A stretch of 49,567 nucleotides of DNA from Clostridia bacterium (GCA_017434855.1 JAFRUA010000024.1:1-49567), one strand, 5' to 3'. Positions 1 to 8,499 are shown, numbered from the stretch's first letter. Made by a program: numbers and translations. Notes: generated by a model from the letters alone, not told the origin.

Positions 1-51
1 CCTTTTCCGATTGGAATACTCCAAATCGGACAAATTCATCTGCTGATTCAT
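1..51 (-). mobile_element. IS5-like transposase, N-terminal fragment (runs off the window)
   Basis: On the minus strand an ATG at position 51 opens a frame that continues past the left edge. It reads MNQQMNLSDLEYSNRKR. This resembles the opening of IS5-family transposases, which often begin with a short Met/Gln stretch followed by a 'L-D-EY--RK' pattern. An AG-rich ribosome site (GAGGGTG) and a promoter-like sequence precede it. Only 17 residues are visible, so the family call is from memory of the N-terminal pattern and is tentative. No terminal inverted repeat could be identified inside the window. Confidence 0.5.
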
Positions 52-82
52 TCTTTCGCACCCTCTTCTTCTTGGTGCTTCT

Positions 83-111
83 ATTATATCACTTTTTATG
101 GTAATTGAAAA
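83..111 (-). promoter_or_regulatory. Promoter candidate for the transposase-like gene
   Basis: Read on the minus strand: -35 TTTTCA (106-111), a 17-bp spacer and -10 TATAAT (83-88). It lies about 30 bp upstream of the ATG at 51. The -10 is perfect and the -35 is weak. Confidence 0.5.
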
Positions 112-131
112 GAATTAATCAGTGCTTACCT

Positions 132-159
132 AACTGCTAACGGCTAACAGCTGACAGCT
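132..159. repeat. Heptamer tandem repeat, four copies
   Basis: Four consecutive 7-bp units: AACTGCT, AACGGCT, AACAGCT, GACAGCT. Each differs from its neighbour by one or two bases while the 7-bp phase is kept. It lies between the IS-like gene and the spore operon, just upstream of the candidate sigma-E promoter at 171-200. Confidence 0.7.
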
Positions 160-170
160 GCGCTTCTTTT

Positions 171-200
171 GTCACCTTCCTGCATCCTCGCGCATAGGAT
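171..200 (+). promoter_or_regulatory. Candidate sigma-E promoter for the 48-aa gene and spoVM
   Basis: GTCACCTT (171-178), a 14-bp spacer and CATAGGAT (193-200). The sigma-E pattern known from Bacillus is roughly GTCATATT, 13-15 bp, CATACAAT. The spacing and the CATA core fit, and spoVM belongs to the sigma-E regulon in Bacillus. No good sigma-A promoter was seen here. Confidence 0.4.
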
Positions 201-251
201 GGATTGACGGCGGCGTGAAGCAGCCGAACATGAAGCGGGGGAGGGAACGGT

Positions 252-398
252 ATGCGCAGACCGCGGGGCGTTAAAAAAGGGCTGATCTTTGCTGCGTTCG
301 GCGCGGGGCTGCTGCTGGCGCTGTGCTTTCCGACAAAGTTCATGCTGTGCGTGCTGGCGGTGCTGCTGATCGTGCTGGGCCTGTTTTCCTGCGTTTGA
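252..398 (+). CDS. Small two-helix membrane protein (48 aa) of the spore-coat locus
   Basis: Short frame with ATG at 252 preceded by GGGGGAGGGAA, a strong ribosome site at correct spacing, and ending TGA at 396-398. The peptide starts with a basic head (MRRPRGVKKG), followed by two hydrophobic stretches of about 18 residues (roughly 9-27 and 31-47) split by a short polar turn (PTK). That is the layout of a small integral membrane protein with a hairpin topology. It is followed 15 bp later by the SpoVM gene, so the two are probably co-transcribed in the mother cell. I do not recognise a named family. The ribosome site, the hydrophobic pattern and the position make it a credible real gene. Confidence 0.65.
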   Translation: MRRPRGVKKGLIFAAFGAGLLLALCFPTKFMLCVLAVLLIVLGLFSCV

Positions 399-413
399 CG
401 GAGGTTGGTCGGA

Positions 414-482
414 ATGAAGATCGTGGTTGTGAAAAGTCCCAAGGCGCTCAGAGGTATTTTGAAATGGATCTTTAAAATGTGA
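414..482 (+). CDS. spoVM: Stage V sporulation protein M (SpoVM), 22 aa
   Basis: A 22-codon frame, MKIVVVKSPKALRGILKWIF then KM, with GGAGG about 9 bp upstream of the ATG. SpoVM in Bacillus is a 26-residue amphipathic helix that recognises the positive curvature of the forespore outer membrane and recruits SpoIVA. The Bacillus peptide starts MKFYTIKLPKFLGGI. The shared features here are the start MK, Lys7, the key Pro9, Lys10, Gly14 and the alternating hydrophobic/basic helix after it. This copy is four residues shorter at the C-terminus. Its partner gene spoIVA lies 157 bp downstream, which strongly supports the call. It is too short for most gene finders. Confidence 0.88.
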   Translation: MKIVVVKSPKALRGILKWIFKM

Positions 483-565
483 GATACAGATGAATCGACG
501 GTGCCTGCCGCCGATTTTTCGTTTGGGCACCCGCAAAAACGGCGCGAGCTTTTTGAAGCGCCCAG

Positions 566-594
566 GCATAATCACGGCTGTTGCTTCATAGATA
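566..594 (+). promoter_or_regulatory. Candidate sigma-E promoter for spoIVA
   Basis: GCATAAT (566-572), a 14-bp spacer and CATAGATA (587-594). This fits the sigma-E -10 core CATA and the usual short spacer, and would start transcription near 601, about 40 bp before the spoIVA ATG. spoIVA is sigma-E dependent in Bacillus. Together with 171-200 it suggests two mother-cell promoters in the locus. Confidence 0.45.
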
Positions 595-639
595 TTAGCA
601 AACGGGCGATGCCCGAACCAAAAAGCGGAGGAACAGCGT

Positions 640-2118
640 ATGAATGCAAATGCGATCTATCAGTCGATCTCAACGCGCACCCAGGGCGACATCTATATCG
701 GCGTCGTCGGCCCGGTGCGGACCGGAAAATCCTCGTTTATCAAGCGGTTCATGGACGTCCTTGTGCTGCCCAACATGACGGACGACGCAAAAAAAGACCG
801 CGCGACCGACGAACTGCCGCAGTCTGCGTCCGGCCGGACAATCATGACGACCGAACCGAAATTCATCCCGGAGCAGGCGGCGCAGGTGTCGTTTGACGAA
901 ACCACGGCGGTCAAGGTCCGCCTGATCGACTGCGTGGGCTATATCGTTCCAAGCAGTGTGGGCTACATTGAAAACGAGCAGCCGCGCATGGTCAAAACCC
1001 CGTGGTTTGACGAAGAGATCCCCTTTAACATGGCGGCCGAGATCGGCACGCAAAAGGTGATCCGCGAGCATTCCACCATCGGGCTGGTCGTCACAACGGA
1101 CGGCTCCATCGGCGACATTCCGCGCAGCGAATATGAAGAGGCCGAGGCGCGGGTGATCGAAAACCTGCGCGAGATCGAAAAGCCCTTTGTCATCCTGCTC
1201 AACAGTACCGCCCCGCAGGGCGAAGAGGCGCAGGCGCTTGCCAAAACGATGTCTGCGCGATACGGCGTCAGCGTGCTGCCCGTCAACTGCATGGAGCTGG
1301 ACGAAAGCGCCATCCTGACGATTCTGAAAGAGCTGCTGTTTGAGTTCCCGCTGCAGGAGGTCCGGCTGGACTTTGCGCCCTGGCTCACAAAACTGGCGGC
1401 AGACCATCCGCTGCGCCGCGCCCTGTATGGGGCGGTTCGCACCGCCGCGCAGGACCTGCACAAGGTGCGCGACGCAAGGCCGTTTTTGACGGCGCTGACC
1501 GCACTGGATACGGTGGAGACCGGCAAGGTTGCCTCTGTGGACCTTGCCACCGGCAGTGTCCGGCTGGCGCTGACCGTGAAGCCGGAACTGTTTTTCCGCG
1601 TGCTTTCCGAAAAGAGCGGGCTGGAGATTGCAGATGAACTGTCGCTGATGGAAACGGTGACGTCACTGTCTCAGATGAAGAAAGAATATGAGCGGTTTGC
1701 CGAAGCGCTGCAGGAGGTGCAGACCACCGGATACGGCATTGTGATGCCGACCATGGATGAACTGACGCTGGAGGAACCGGAGATCATGAAGCAGGGCGGC
1801 CGCTACGGCGTGCGGCTGAAGGCGTCTGCGCCGTCGATCCACATGATGAAAGCAAACATCAAAACCCAGGTGGCGCCCATCGTGGGAACCGAAAGCCAGT
1901 CAGAGGAACTGATCCTCTATCTGCTCAAAGAGTTTGAAGAGGATCCGTCAAAAATCTGGGAATCCGACATTTTCGGCAAATCGCTCAGCTCGCTGGTCAA
2001 CGAAGGACTGCACAACAAGCTGTATAAGATGCCGGCGGACGCGCGCAAAAAGCTGCAGGAAACGCTGGAGCGCGTGATCAACGAGGGCTGCAGCGGCCTG
2101 ATCTGCATCATCCTTTGA
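640..2118 (+). CDS. spoIVA: Stage IV sporulation protein A (coat morphogenetic ATPase)
   Basis: The protein is 492 aa, the same length as Bacillus SpoIVA. SpoIVA is an ATPase that polymerises irreversibly around the forespore and forms the base layer of the coat. It is anchored by SpoVM. A Walker A motif GPVRTGKS occupies residues 24-31 with the catalytic Lys30, as in Bacillus. The C-terminal end GCSGLICIIL matches the strongly conserved tail that contacts SpoVM and the membrane. The start is fixed by GGAGG 8 bp upstream of ATG 640. The gene follows spoVM and probably has its own sigma-E promoter. No terminator follows it. The promoter of the next gene begins within 30 bp of the stop. Confidence 0.97.
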   Translation: MNANAIYQSISTRTQGDIYIGVVGPVRTGKSSFIKRFMDVLVLPNMTDDAKKDRATDELPQSASGRTIMTTEPKFIPEQAAQVSFDETTAVKVRLIDCVGYIVPSSVGYIENEQPRMVKTPWFDEEIPFNMAAEIGTQKVIREHSTIGLVVTTDGSIGDIPRSEYEEAEARVIENLREIEKPFVILLNSTAPQGEEAQALAKTMSARYGVSVLPVNCMELDESAILTILKELLFEFPLQEVRLDFAPWLTKLAADHPLRRALYGAVRTAAQDLHKVRDARPFLTALTALDTVETGKVASVDLATGSVRLALTVKPELFFRVLSEKSGLEIADELSLMETVTSLSQMKKEYERFAEALQEVQTTGYGIVMPTMDELTLEEPEIMKQGGRYGVRLKASAPSIHMMKANIKTQVAPIVGTESQSEELILYLLKEFEEDPSKIWESDIFGKSLSSLVNEGLHNKLYKMPADARKKLQETLERVINEGCSGLICIIL

Positions 2119-2144
2119 CTTTTTTGACATTTTTTGCAAAACGC

Positions 2145-2173
2145 TTGAAAATCGGCGCCGATTGCGGTATGAT
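2145..2173 (+). promoter_or_regulatory. Promoter with a 12-bp palindrome in the spacer
   Basis: TTGAAA (2145-2150), a 17-bp spacer and TATGAT (2168-2173). The spacer begins with ATCGGCGCCGAT (2151-2162), a perfect 12-bp palindrome lying between -35 and -10, a classic operator position. It drives the FAD oxidoreductase gene at 2221. Confidence 0.75.
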
Positions 2174-2220
2174 AAAAACAAGTCGAACTTTGGGAAGAAA
2201 CAAATAAAGGAGCGAACACT

Positions 2221-3546
2221 ATGGGTAAAAAAATCATTGTTGCCGGCGGCGGCCACGGCGGCATCGCAGCCGCATCCATCCTTGCGTCCAACGGGTACGA
2301 CGTGACCGTCTATGAGCGCCATGCCCGCGATGCCATGGGCTATGAATGGACCGACATTTTTGACAAGGCGGGTTTCACCGCAGCGGGGATGCCCCTTCCG
2401 CCGCAGGACAAATTCAAGCTGAAGGAAGATATGACCTTTGTCGGCCCGGCCGAAACGATCAAGCTGCGGCAGAACACCGATCCCGAAAACCTTGAGATTC
2501 AGATGGAGCGCAAGGACATCTATACGCACCTGATCACGCAGGCTCAGCAGAACGGCGCAAAGTTTGTATTTGAATGCGAGATCACCGGGCCCGTTCTTTT
2601 CGGGAACCGCGTGGTCGGCATTCAGACCGCGCAGGGGATCGTCTATGCCGATCTGGTGATCGACGCGGCAGGTCTGCATTCTCCGATCCGCGAGCAATTG
2701 CCGGAAAGTCTCGGCGTTCAGACTAAGGTCGGTGAATACGAGCGCTTCTTTGTGTACCGCGCCTTTTTCAACAAGGCGGCAGAAACGGCAGAGGACAAAT
2801 TCAAAATCTATCTGCTGCGCGAGGGCAAGCTCGGCATCTGCTGGGTCGCGGCGGAAGAGACACACACCGACGTGCTGATCGGCCGCTTTGAGCCGTTTGA
2901 CATTGAAGAAGCGAACCGCACCATCGCCAGCCTGCGTGAAAGCAACCCCGCCATCGGCACGGAGATCGTGCGCGGCAATCAGTTTGTGGAAATTCCGGTG
3001 CGCCAGGCGCTCGGCCTTCTGGTTGCAGACGGCTATGCCGCCATCGGCGATTCCGCGTTTATGACGGTGCCGATGATCGGTTCCGGCATTGCAAACAGCC
3101 TGAAAGCGTCGCGCCTGCTTGCAGACGCCGTTATGGCGGACACCGAGGGCGCCTTCAGCGCATCGACACTGTGGAAATATCAGCGTGATTTCTTCAAAAA
3201 CATCGGTGCACCGCTGGCACCGATGGCCTGCGTCAAACTGCTTTTGACCCGTCTGCAGCCGCAGGAGCTGGATTATATCTTTGAAACCGGCATCCTCAAC
3301 GGCGACGACATGACCATGGACGCGACGTCCACCAGCCTTTCTGCAATCTTTTCCGGCATGAAGCCGGCCGACGTCATGACCAAGGTGCGCGGCGTCATCA
3401 AGAACCCGGCGGTTTTGCAAAAGATTCTGCGCCTCGGCAAACAGATCGCCGCCGCCACGCTTGCAACCTCAACCATGCCGCGCAGCTATTCGCCGGAAAA
3501 AGCATGTGCCTGGGTCAAAAACTACAACAACGCCTTCAAGCGATAA
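2221..3546 (+). CDS. FAD-dependent oxidoreductase, geranylgeranyl-reductase-like
   Basis: The protein is 441 aa. A Rossmann FAD/NAD(P)-binding start IIVAGGGHGG (dinucleotide glycines around residues 9-14) is followed by an acidic residue at the end of the second strand (VYER). A second FAD signature, AAIGDS (G276-D277), precedes the helix GSGIANSLKASRL. This is the layout of the p-hydroxybenzoate hydroxylase / geranylgeranyl reductase / lycopene cyclase superfamily. The substrate cannot be deduced. The C-terminal third (after about residue 330) looks helical and holds no motif I recognise. The ATG at 2221 follows AAAGGAG. The gene is a single transcription unit with a sigma-A promoter and a terminator at 3577. 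Confidence 0.8.
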   Translation: MGKKIIVAGGGHGGIAAASILASNGYDVTVYERHARDAMGYEWTDIFDKAGFTAAGMPLPPQDKFKLKEDMTFVGPAETIKLRQNTDPENLEIQMERKDIYTHLITQAQQNGAKFVFECEITGPVLFGNRVVGIQTAQGIVYADLVIDAAGLHSPIREQLPESLGVQTKVGEYERFFVYRAFFNKAAETAEDKFKIYLLREGKLGICWVAAEETHTDVLIGRFEPFDIEEANRTIASLRESNPAIGTEIVRGNQFVEIPVRQALGLLVADGYAAIGDSAFMTVPMIGSGIANSLKASRLLADAVMADTEGAFSASTLWKYQRDFFKNIGAPLAPMACVKLLLTRLQPQELDYIFETGILNGDDMTMDATSTSLSAIFSGMKPADVMTKVRGVIKNPAVLQKILRLGKQIAAATLATSTMPRSYSPEKACAWVKNYNNAFKR

Positions 3547-3576
3547 GGTACCGTCAATTCGCATTGAATAGGAACG

Positions 3577-3606
3577 CCGCATCCCCAGACGTGGATGCGG
3601 TATTTT
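3577..3606 (+). terminator. Rho-independent terminator after the oxidoreductase
   Basis: Perfect 8-bp stem CCGCATCC / GGATGCGG with an 8-base loop, then TATTTT. Confidence 0.85.
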
Positions 3607-3640
3607 CATGTGAAAATGCACAGAACTTCTCGGGAATTTG

Positions 3641-3669
3641 TTGCATTTAGATTATAATGATGTTATAAT
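3641..3669 (+). promoter_or_regulatory. Promoter of the recJ-rel operon
   Basis: TTGCAT (3641-3646), a 17-bp spacer and TATAAT (3664-3669). This is the only strong promoter seen before the co-directional run that continues to about 13.4 kb. Confidence 0.85.
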
Positions 3670-3716
3670 ACTAAAATAAGCTCGGTATAAGCATTTGCAT
3701 GAAAAGGAGTGGCAGT

Positions 3717-5756
3717 ATGGCAAGAAAGGAATGGATCGTTTCTCCGCTTGACAAAGACCTTGCGTCCGAAATCTCGGAACGCTATGCGATCGACCCCTTT
3801 GCCGCACTGCTGCTGACGGCGCGCGGCGTCACACGCGAAGAGGAGGTCTTGTCTTTTCTGCGTGAGGATGCCCCGCTGCGCAATCCTTTTGAACTCAAGG
3901 ATATGGATAAGGCCGTGGCCGAAATCAACCGCGCCCTGAACGCGGGCGAAAAGATCGCGGTGTTCGGCGACTATGACGCGGACGGCGTGACGGCCTCTTC
4001 GCTGCTGTTTCTGTATCTTGAAATGCTCGGCGCCGAGGTGGTGTGTTATATTCCGGACCGGAACAGCGAGGGCTACGGCCTGAACCCGGGCGCCGTTCGC
4101 CGCTTGCATGACGACGGGGTGCAGCTTATTGTGACCGTTGACAACGGCATTTCCGCAATTCCGGAGGCGGAGCTGATCTATGAACTCGGTATGCGCCTGG
4201 TCGTGACCGACCACCACCGGGTGGGCAAACAGCTGCCGCGGGCCGAAGCGGTTGTCGATCCGCACCGGCCGGACTGTCCAAGCACGTTCAAGGACCTGGC
4301 GGGTGTGGGCGTGGCGTTTAAGCTGATCTGTGCGCTCAGCGGCGACACACAAAGCAATCTGGATGAATTTGCCGACCTGATCTGTATCGGCACCATCGGC
4401 GACGTGGTTTCGCTGACGGATGAAAACCGGGTGCTGGTGCGCAGCGGCCTGAAAAAGCTCAATGAAAATCACAATTACGGCCTTGCCGCGCTGCGCGGGG
4501 CGGCGGGTGCTGCCGACAAAGATCTGACGGCAAACAGCGTGGCGTTTTCCATTGTGCCGCGCATCAACGCCGTCGGCCGCATCGACCGCGCAGACAAGGC
4601 GTTTGAACTATTGATCAGCGACCAGGAGGCGCAGGCGGAAGCCATTGCCCGTGACATTTCTGCCCTCAATGCCGAGCGGCAGTCGCTGGAGCAGCAGATC
4701 ATGCGCGAAGCGGAAAAGCAGATGGAAACCGACCCCGCAATGCGCTTTGCGCGTGTTTTGATCTTTGACGGCGCCGGCTGGCACGGCGGCGTGATCGGCA
4801 TTGTGGCCGCGCGGCTTGTTGAGCGGTACGGCAAGCCCTGCATCGTCATCACAAGCGACGGTGACGAATCCAAGGGCTCCGGCCGCAGCCTGGACGGGTT
4901 TTCACTGTACGATGCGATCTTCAGCGTCAGTGACCTGCTGACCCATTTCGGCGGCCACCCGCTGGCGGCGGGCTTCGGCATCCGCACGGCGGACATCCCC
5001 GAATTTAAAAAGCGCATCAACGACTATGCCAAATCCATCGACATGCCGTTTCCGCAGATCCGTCTGGACTGCAAGCTGCGCCCGGCGTTCATTTCGGGCG
5101 ACCTGTTCCCGGTGATTGCCACGCTGGAACCGTTCGGCGCCGGCAATCCGCAGCCGACCTTTGGGCTGTTTGACGTCACGCTTCGCAGCGTGCAGCCGCT
5201 CAGCGGGGGCAAACACCTGCGCCTGAGTTTTTCAAAGGGCGACGTCAGCTTTCAGGCGCTGCGCTTCGGCGTCACGCCGGACCGTTTTCCGTATCATGCC
5301 GGGGATCGGCTGGACCTGGCGGTTCGGCTGGAACCGAACGAATATATGGGCGTGCGGCGGGTCAGCATCTATATCAAAGACATCCGCATGACGGGCACGG
5401 ACGACCTTCGCTTTTTAAAATCCGTGCGGCTGTATGAAAAGATTCGGCGCGGGGACCCCGTCAGCCGGCGGGCCGCTGCCTTTGCTTTGCCGGACCGCAC
5501 GTTTGTTGCCGATGTGTTCCGATACATCCGAAAGATCCATTTTTATGAAGACGACCTGGACGTGCTCTGCTATCGCCTTGACGACGACGGCGCCGGCGCA
5601 TGCAAGGTGCTGATGAGCCTTGCCGCGCTGACAGAGCTGGGCGTTCTGGTGCGTGAGCCGGACGGGCGCTACCGTGTGGACCCGTCAAAAAAAGCAGACC
5701 TGGAAACGTCTGAAATATTGAATCAACTGAAACGGGCCGCAGGGGCCGAAGAATAA
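3717..5756 (+). CDS. recJ: Single-stranded-DNA-specific exonuclease RecJ
   Basis: RecJ is a 5'-3' single-strand exonuclease of the DHH superfamily, active in recombinational and mismatch repair. This 679-aa protein carries DYDADG (residues 85-90) and DHH (165-167), the metal-binding motifs. It also has the DHHA1 substrate-binding glycine motif region (GWHGGVIGI, GGHPLAAGF) in the second half and an OB-like region before an extra C-terminal domain. An upstream ATG at 3699 is in frame, but AAGGAG at 3704-3709 sits correctly for the ATG at 3717, so that start was chosen. The rel gene begins 17 bp after the stop, as often seen in Firmicutes recJ-relA runs. Confidence 0.95.
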   Translation: MARKEWIVSPLDKDLASEISERYAIDPFAALLLTARGVTREEEVLSFLREDAPLRNPFELKDMDKAVAEINRALNAGEKIAVFGDYDADGVTASSLLFLYLEMLGAEVVCYIPDRNSEGYGLNPGAVRRLHDDGVQLIVTVDNGISAIPEAELIYELGMRLVVTDHHRVGKQLPRAEAVVDPHRPDCPSTFKDLAGVGVAFKLICALSGDTQSNLDEFADLICIGTIGDVVSLTDENRVLVRSGLKKLNENHNYGLAALRGAAGAADKDLTANSVAFSIVPRINAVGRIDRADKAFELLISDQEAQAEAIARDISALNAERQSLEQQIMREAEKQMETDPAMRFARVLIFDGAGWHGGVIGIVAARLVERYGKPCIVITSDGDESKGSGRSLDGFSLYDAIFSVSDLLTHFGGHPLAAGFGIRTADIPEFKKRINDYAKSIDMPFPQIRLDCKLRPAFISGDLFPVIATLEPFGAGNPQPTFGLFDVTLRSVQPLSGGKHLRLSFSKGDVSFQALRFGVTPDRFPYHAGDRLDLAVRLEPNEYMGVRRVSIYIKDIRMTGTDDLRFLKSVRLYEKIRRGDPVSRRAAAFALPDRTFVADVFRYIRKIHFYEDDLDVLCYRLDDDGAGACKVLMSLAALTELGVLVREPDGRYRVDPSKKADLETSEILNQLKRAAGAEE

Positions 5757-5773
5757 GAAAGGAGGGGAATTTG

Positions 5774-7999
5774 ATGGAATCAAACCAGACAATGCCAACC
5801 GTGGACACGCCGGCGGATTTCGGCTTTTCCGCTTTGCTTGAAACGCTGAAAAAGTCAAATTTCCCGCCTGAAGAGATCGAGCGTATCACCGCCGCATTTG
5901 ACTTTGCGCGGAATGCGCACGAGGGTCAGTGCCGCCGCTCCGGGGAACCGTATATCATTCATCCCGTGGCCGTGGCCGGGATTCTGGCAGAGATCGGGAT
6001 GGACGGCGATTCCATCTGCGCCGCACTGCTGCACGATGTGATCGAGGATACGCCGGTCACCGACCAGCAGGTGCGCGCCCGGTTCGGCGACAGTGTGGAG
6101 CAATTGGTGGACGGCGTGACCAAGATCGGCCAGATCCCGTTTTCCATGTCGCAGGAGGACCAGCAAAACGAGAACATCCGCAAGATGTTCCTTGCCATGT
6201 CAAAGGACATCCGCGTCATCATCATCAAGCTGGCCGACCGCATCCACAACATGCGCACGCTCAAATATATGCCGCCGGAAAAGCAGCGCTTCAAGGCAAA
6301 AGAAACGCTGGAGATCTATGCTCCCATCGCGCACCGCCTCGGTATCCGTGCCTTCAAAGAGGAGCTGGAGGACCTGGCCATCCGCTTTCTGGACCCGGTG
6401 GCCTATGACGAGATCGCCAAAACGCTGGAATCTCAGGTGGAATCGCGCCAGGCGTTTCTGGAACAGATTCGCACCGAGATTCAGGACCGCGTGCGCAAGG
6501 ACGTGCCGAACGCGCACGTCACCGGCCGCATCAAGTCCGTCCATGGCATTTATCGCAAAACCTATATGCGCGGAAAGACGATGGATGAGATCTATGATAT
6601 TTACGCGGTGCGCATCATCGTCGATTCCGTATTCGAGTGCTACTACTGCCTCGGCATCATCCACGATATGTTCAATCCGCTGCCCGGCCGGTTCAAGGAT
6701 TATATTTCCACGCCGAAACCGAATATGTATCAGTCGCTGCACACCACCGTGATCGGCAAGCAGGGCGTGCCGTTTGAGGTGCAGATCCGTACCTGGCAGA
6801 TGCACCACACGGCGGAATACGGCATTGCGGCGCATTGGAAGTATAAGCTCGGCATCGGCGGCAAGGATAAATTTGAAGAGCGTCTGGCCTGGATCCGTCA
6901 GCTTTTGGAAAGTCAGAAGGAAAGCGACGACGTGGAAGAGATCGTCAATGTCATCAAAAGCGATTTTTCGCCGGACGAGGTCTTTGCCTTCACGCCGAAG
7001 GGCGACGTCATCAGCCTGCCGATGGGCGCCTCCATCGTGGACTTTGCCTATGCCATCCATTCGGCGGTCGGTTCCAAAATGATCGGCGCCAAGGTGGACG
7101 GGCGCATCACGCCGCTGGATCATCAGATCAACAACGGCGAAATCATCGAGATTTTGACCTCTTCGCATCCGCGCGGGCCCAGCCGCGACTGGCTGAAGAT
7201 TGCCAAGACCTCTTCGGCGCGCAGCAAGATCAAAAGCTGGTTCAAAAAAGAAAAGCGCGATGAAAACATCGTTGAGGGCCGGGCCGAGATGGAACGCGAA
7301 TTCCGCCGCAACAACATCGTTCTGCCGGAAAAACAGATGCAGGACTTTTTGCAAAAGATCGCGGAGCGGCATCATTTTGCCACAACGGACGACCTGTTTG
7401 CCGCGATCGGCTACGGCGGCTTTGCGCTGAACAAATATATCCCGCGCATCCGTGACGACTATAACAAACTGGTCAAAGAGAGCGAGCCGCCAAAGCCGGA
7501 AGAGGCGCCGACGTTGCTGCCGCAGAAAAAGCTGACCAAAACGCCGGAGGGCATCATCATCGAGGGCATCGACAACTGCCTGGTCAAGTTTTCCCGCTGC
7601 TGCGACCCGCTGCCCGGGGACGAGATCATCGGCTTCATCACGCGCGGCCACGGCGTTTCGATCCACACGCGCAACTGCAGCAACGTGCCGAAAAACATTG
7701 CCCTGGCTCCGGAACCGGAGCGTTGGGTCAACGCGTGGTGGGATAAAAAGGTGGACGCCTCTTATCGCGTGACGCTGGCCTGCACCTGCATCAACCGCGT
7801 GGGCATGCTGGCGGACCTGTCGGGTCAGATCGCAAATATGCACGTCATGATCCATTCGATCTTTACCAAAGAAATGAAGGATTCGCGCACAGTGATCTAT
7901 GTCACGGTGACGGTCAATTCCGCCGAGCATTTGAAATCGCTCAGTGAAAAACTCAAAAAGGTCAAGGGCATCCTGTCTGTGGAGCGTTCGGGACTCTGA
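5774..7999 (+). CDS. relA: Bifunctional (p)ppGpp synthase/hydrolase Rel
   Basis: The protein is 741 aa and has the full long-RSH layout. There is an N-terminal HD hydrolase domain (HD at 87-88, ED at 91-92, KLADRIHNMRTL near 152-163). A synthetase domain follows with GRFKDY at 305-310 and EVQIRT, then TGS (VFAFTPKGDVISLP), a linker with CCDPLPGDEIIGF, and a C-terminal ACT domain. The RFKD tetrad is the RXKD signature of bifunctional Rel proteins, not the EXDD of RelA-type synthetases. It makes and breaks the stringent-response alarmone in response to uncharged tRNA. A TTG at 5771 is in frame, but GGAGGGG at 5761-5767 favours ATG 5774. Confidence 0.97.
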   Translation: MESNQTMPTVDTPADFGFSALLETLKKSNFPPEEIERITAAFDFARNAHEGQCRRSGEPYIIHPVAVAGILAEIGMDGDSICAALLHDVIEDTPVTDQQVRARFGDSVEQLVDGVTKIGQIPFSMSQEDQQNENIRKMFLAMSKDIRVIIIKLADRIHNMRTLKYMPPEKQRFKAKETLEIYAPIAHRLGIRAFKEELEDLAIRFLDPVAYDEIAKTLESQVESRQAFLEQIRTEIQDRVRKDVPNAHVTGRIKSVHGIYRKTYMRGKTMDEIYDIYAVRIIVDSVFECYYCLGIIHDMFNPLPGRFKDYISTPKPNMYQSLHTTVIGKQGVPFEVQIRTWQMHHTAEYGIAAHWKYKLGIGGKDKFEERLAWIRQLLESQKESDDVEEIVNVIKSDFSPDEVFAFTPKGDVISLPMGASIVDFAYAIHSAVGSKMIGAKVDGRITPLDHQINNGEIIEILTSSHPRGPSRDWLKIAKTSSARSKIKSWFKKEKRDENIVEGRAEMEREFRRNNIVLPEKQMQDFLQKIAERHHFATTDDLFAAIGYGGFALNKYIPRIRDDYNKLVKESEPPKPEEAPTLLPQKKLTKTPEGIIIEGIDNCLVKFSRCCDPLPGDEIIGFITRGHGVSIHTRNCSNVPKNIALAPEPERWVNAWWDKKVDASYRVTLACTCINRVGMLADLSGQIANMHVMIHSIFTKEMKDSRTVIYVTVTVNSAEHLKSLSEKLKKVKGILSVERSGL

Positions 8000-8036
8000 G
8001 TCAGCGCATAGCGCACAGTGAAAATGGAGGAAATCT

Positions 8037-8495
8037 ATGAAAGCAGTGATTCAGCGCGTAACAACGGCGTCTGTGACAGTGGACGGCAAAACCGTCGGCG
8101 CCATCGGCCGGGGGTACCTCATTCTGCTCGGCATCATGGACGGCGACACAGATGCAGAGGCGCTGCTGCTGGCCAGAAAAGTGGCCGAGCTGCGCGTCAA
8201 CGAGGATGAAAACGGCAAAATGAACCTTTCGCTGCAGACGATCGGCGGCGCGGCGCTGGTGGTGTCGCAGTTTACGCTTTGCGCCGATGTTGCGCACGGG
8301 CGGCGTCCGTCCTTCACCCCGTCGGCCCCGCCGGCGGTTGCCGAGGCGCTGTATCTTCGCTTTTGCGAAGCAATGAAAGAAAACGGGATCACCGATGTGC
8401 AGACCGGCGTCTTTGGCGCAGACATGGCCGTGTCGCTGGTCAACGACGGCCCGGTGACCATCCTGATGGATACCGAAATCTGGAAAAAGAAGTGA
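8037..8495 (+). CDS. dtd: D-aminoacyl-tRNA deacylase
   Basis: The protein is 152 aa and typical of DTD, which removes D-amino acids (and glycine from tRNA-Ala) from mischarged tRNA. Hallmarks are the start MKAVIQRV, the SQFTLCAD motif near residue 80, GRRPSF about ten residues on, and NDGPVT near the end, which holds the Gly-cisPro pair that rejects L-amino acids. GGAGG lies 7 bp before the ATG. It follows rel closely, the usual Firmicutes neighbourhood. Confidence 0.96.
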   Translation: MKAVIQRVTTASVTVDGKTVGAIGRGYLILLGIMDGDTDAEALLLARKVAELRVNEDENGKMNLSLQTIGGAALVVSQFTLCADVAHGRRPSFTPSAPPAVAEALYLRFCEAMKENGITDVQTGVFGADMAVSLVNDGPVTILMDTEIWKKK

Positions 8496-8499
8496 TTGG

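Noticed and set aside
8018-8209. Small frame overlapping the dtd start
   Set aside because: It is a shifted reading of dtd. The dtd frame has GGAGG and full family motifs.
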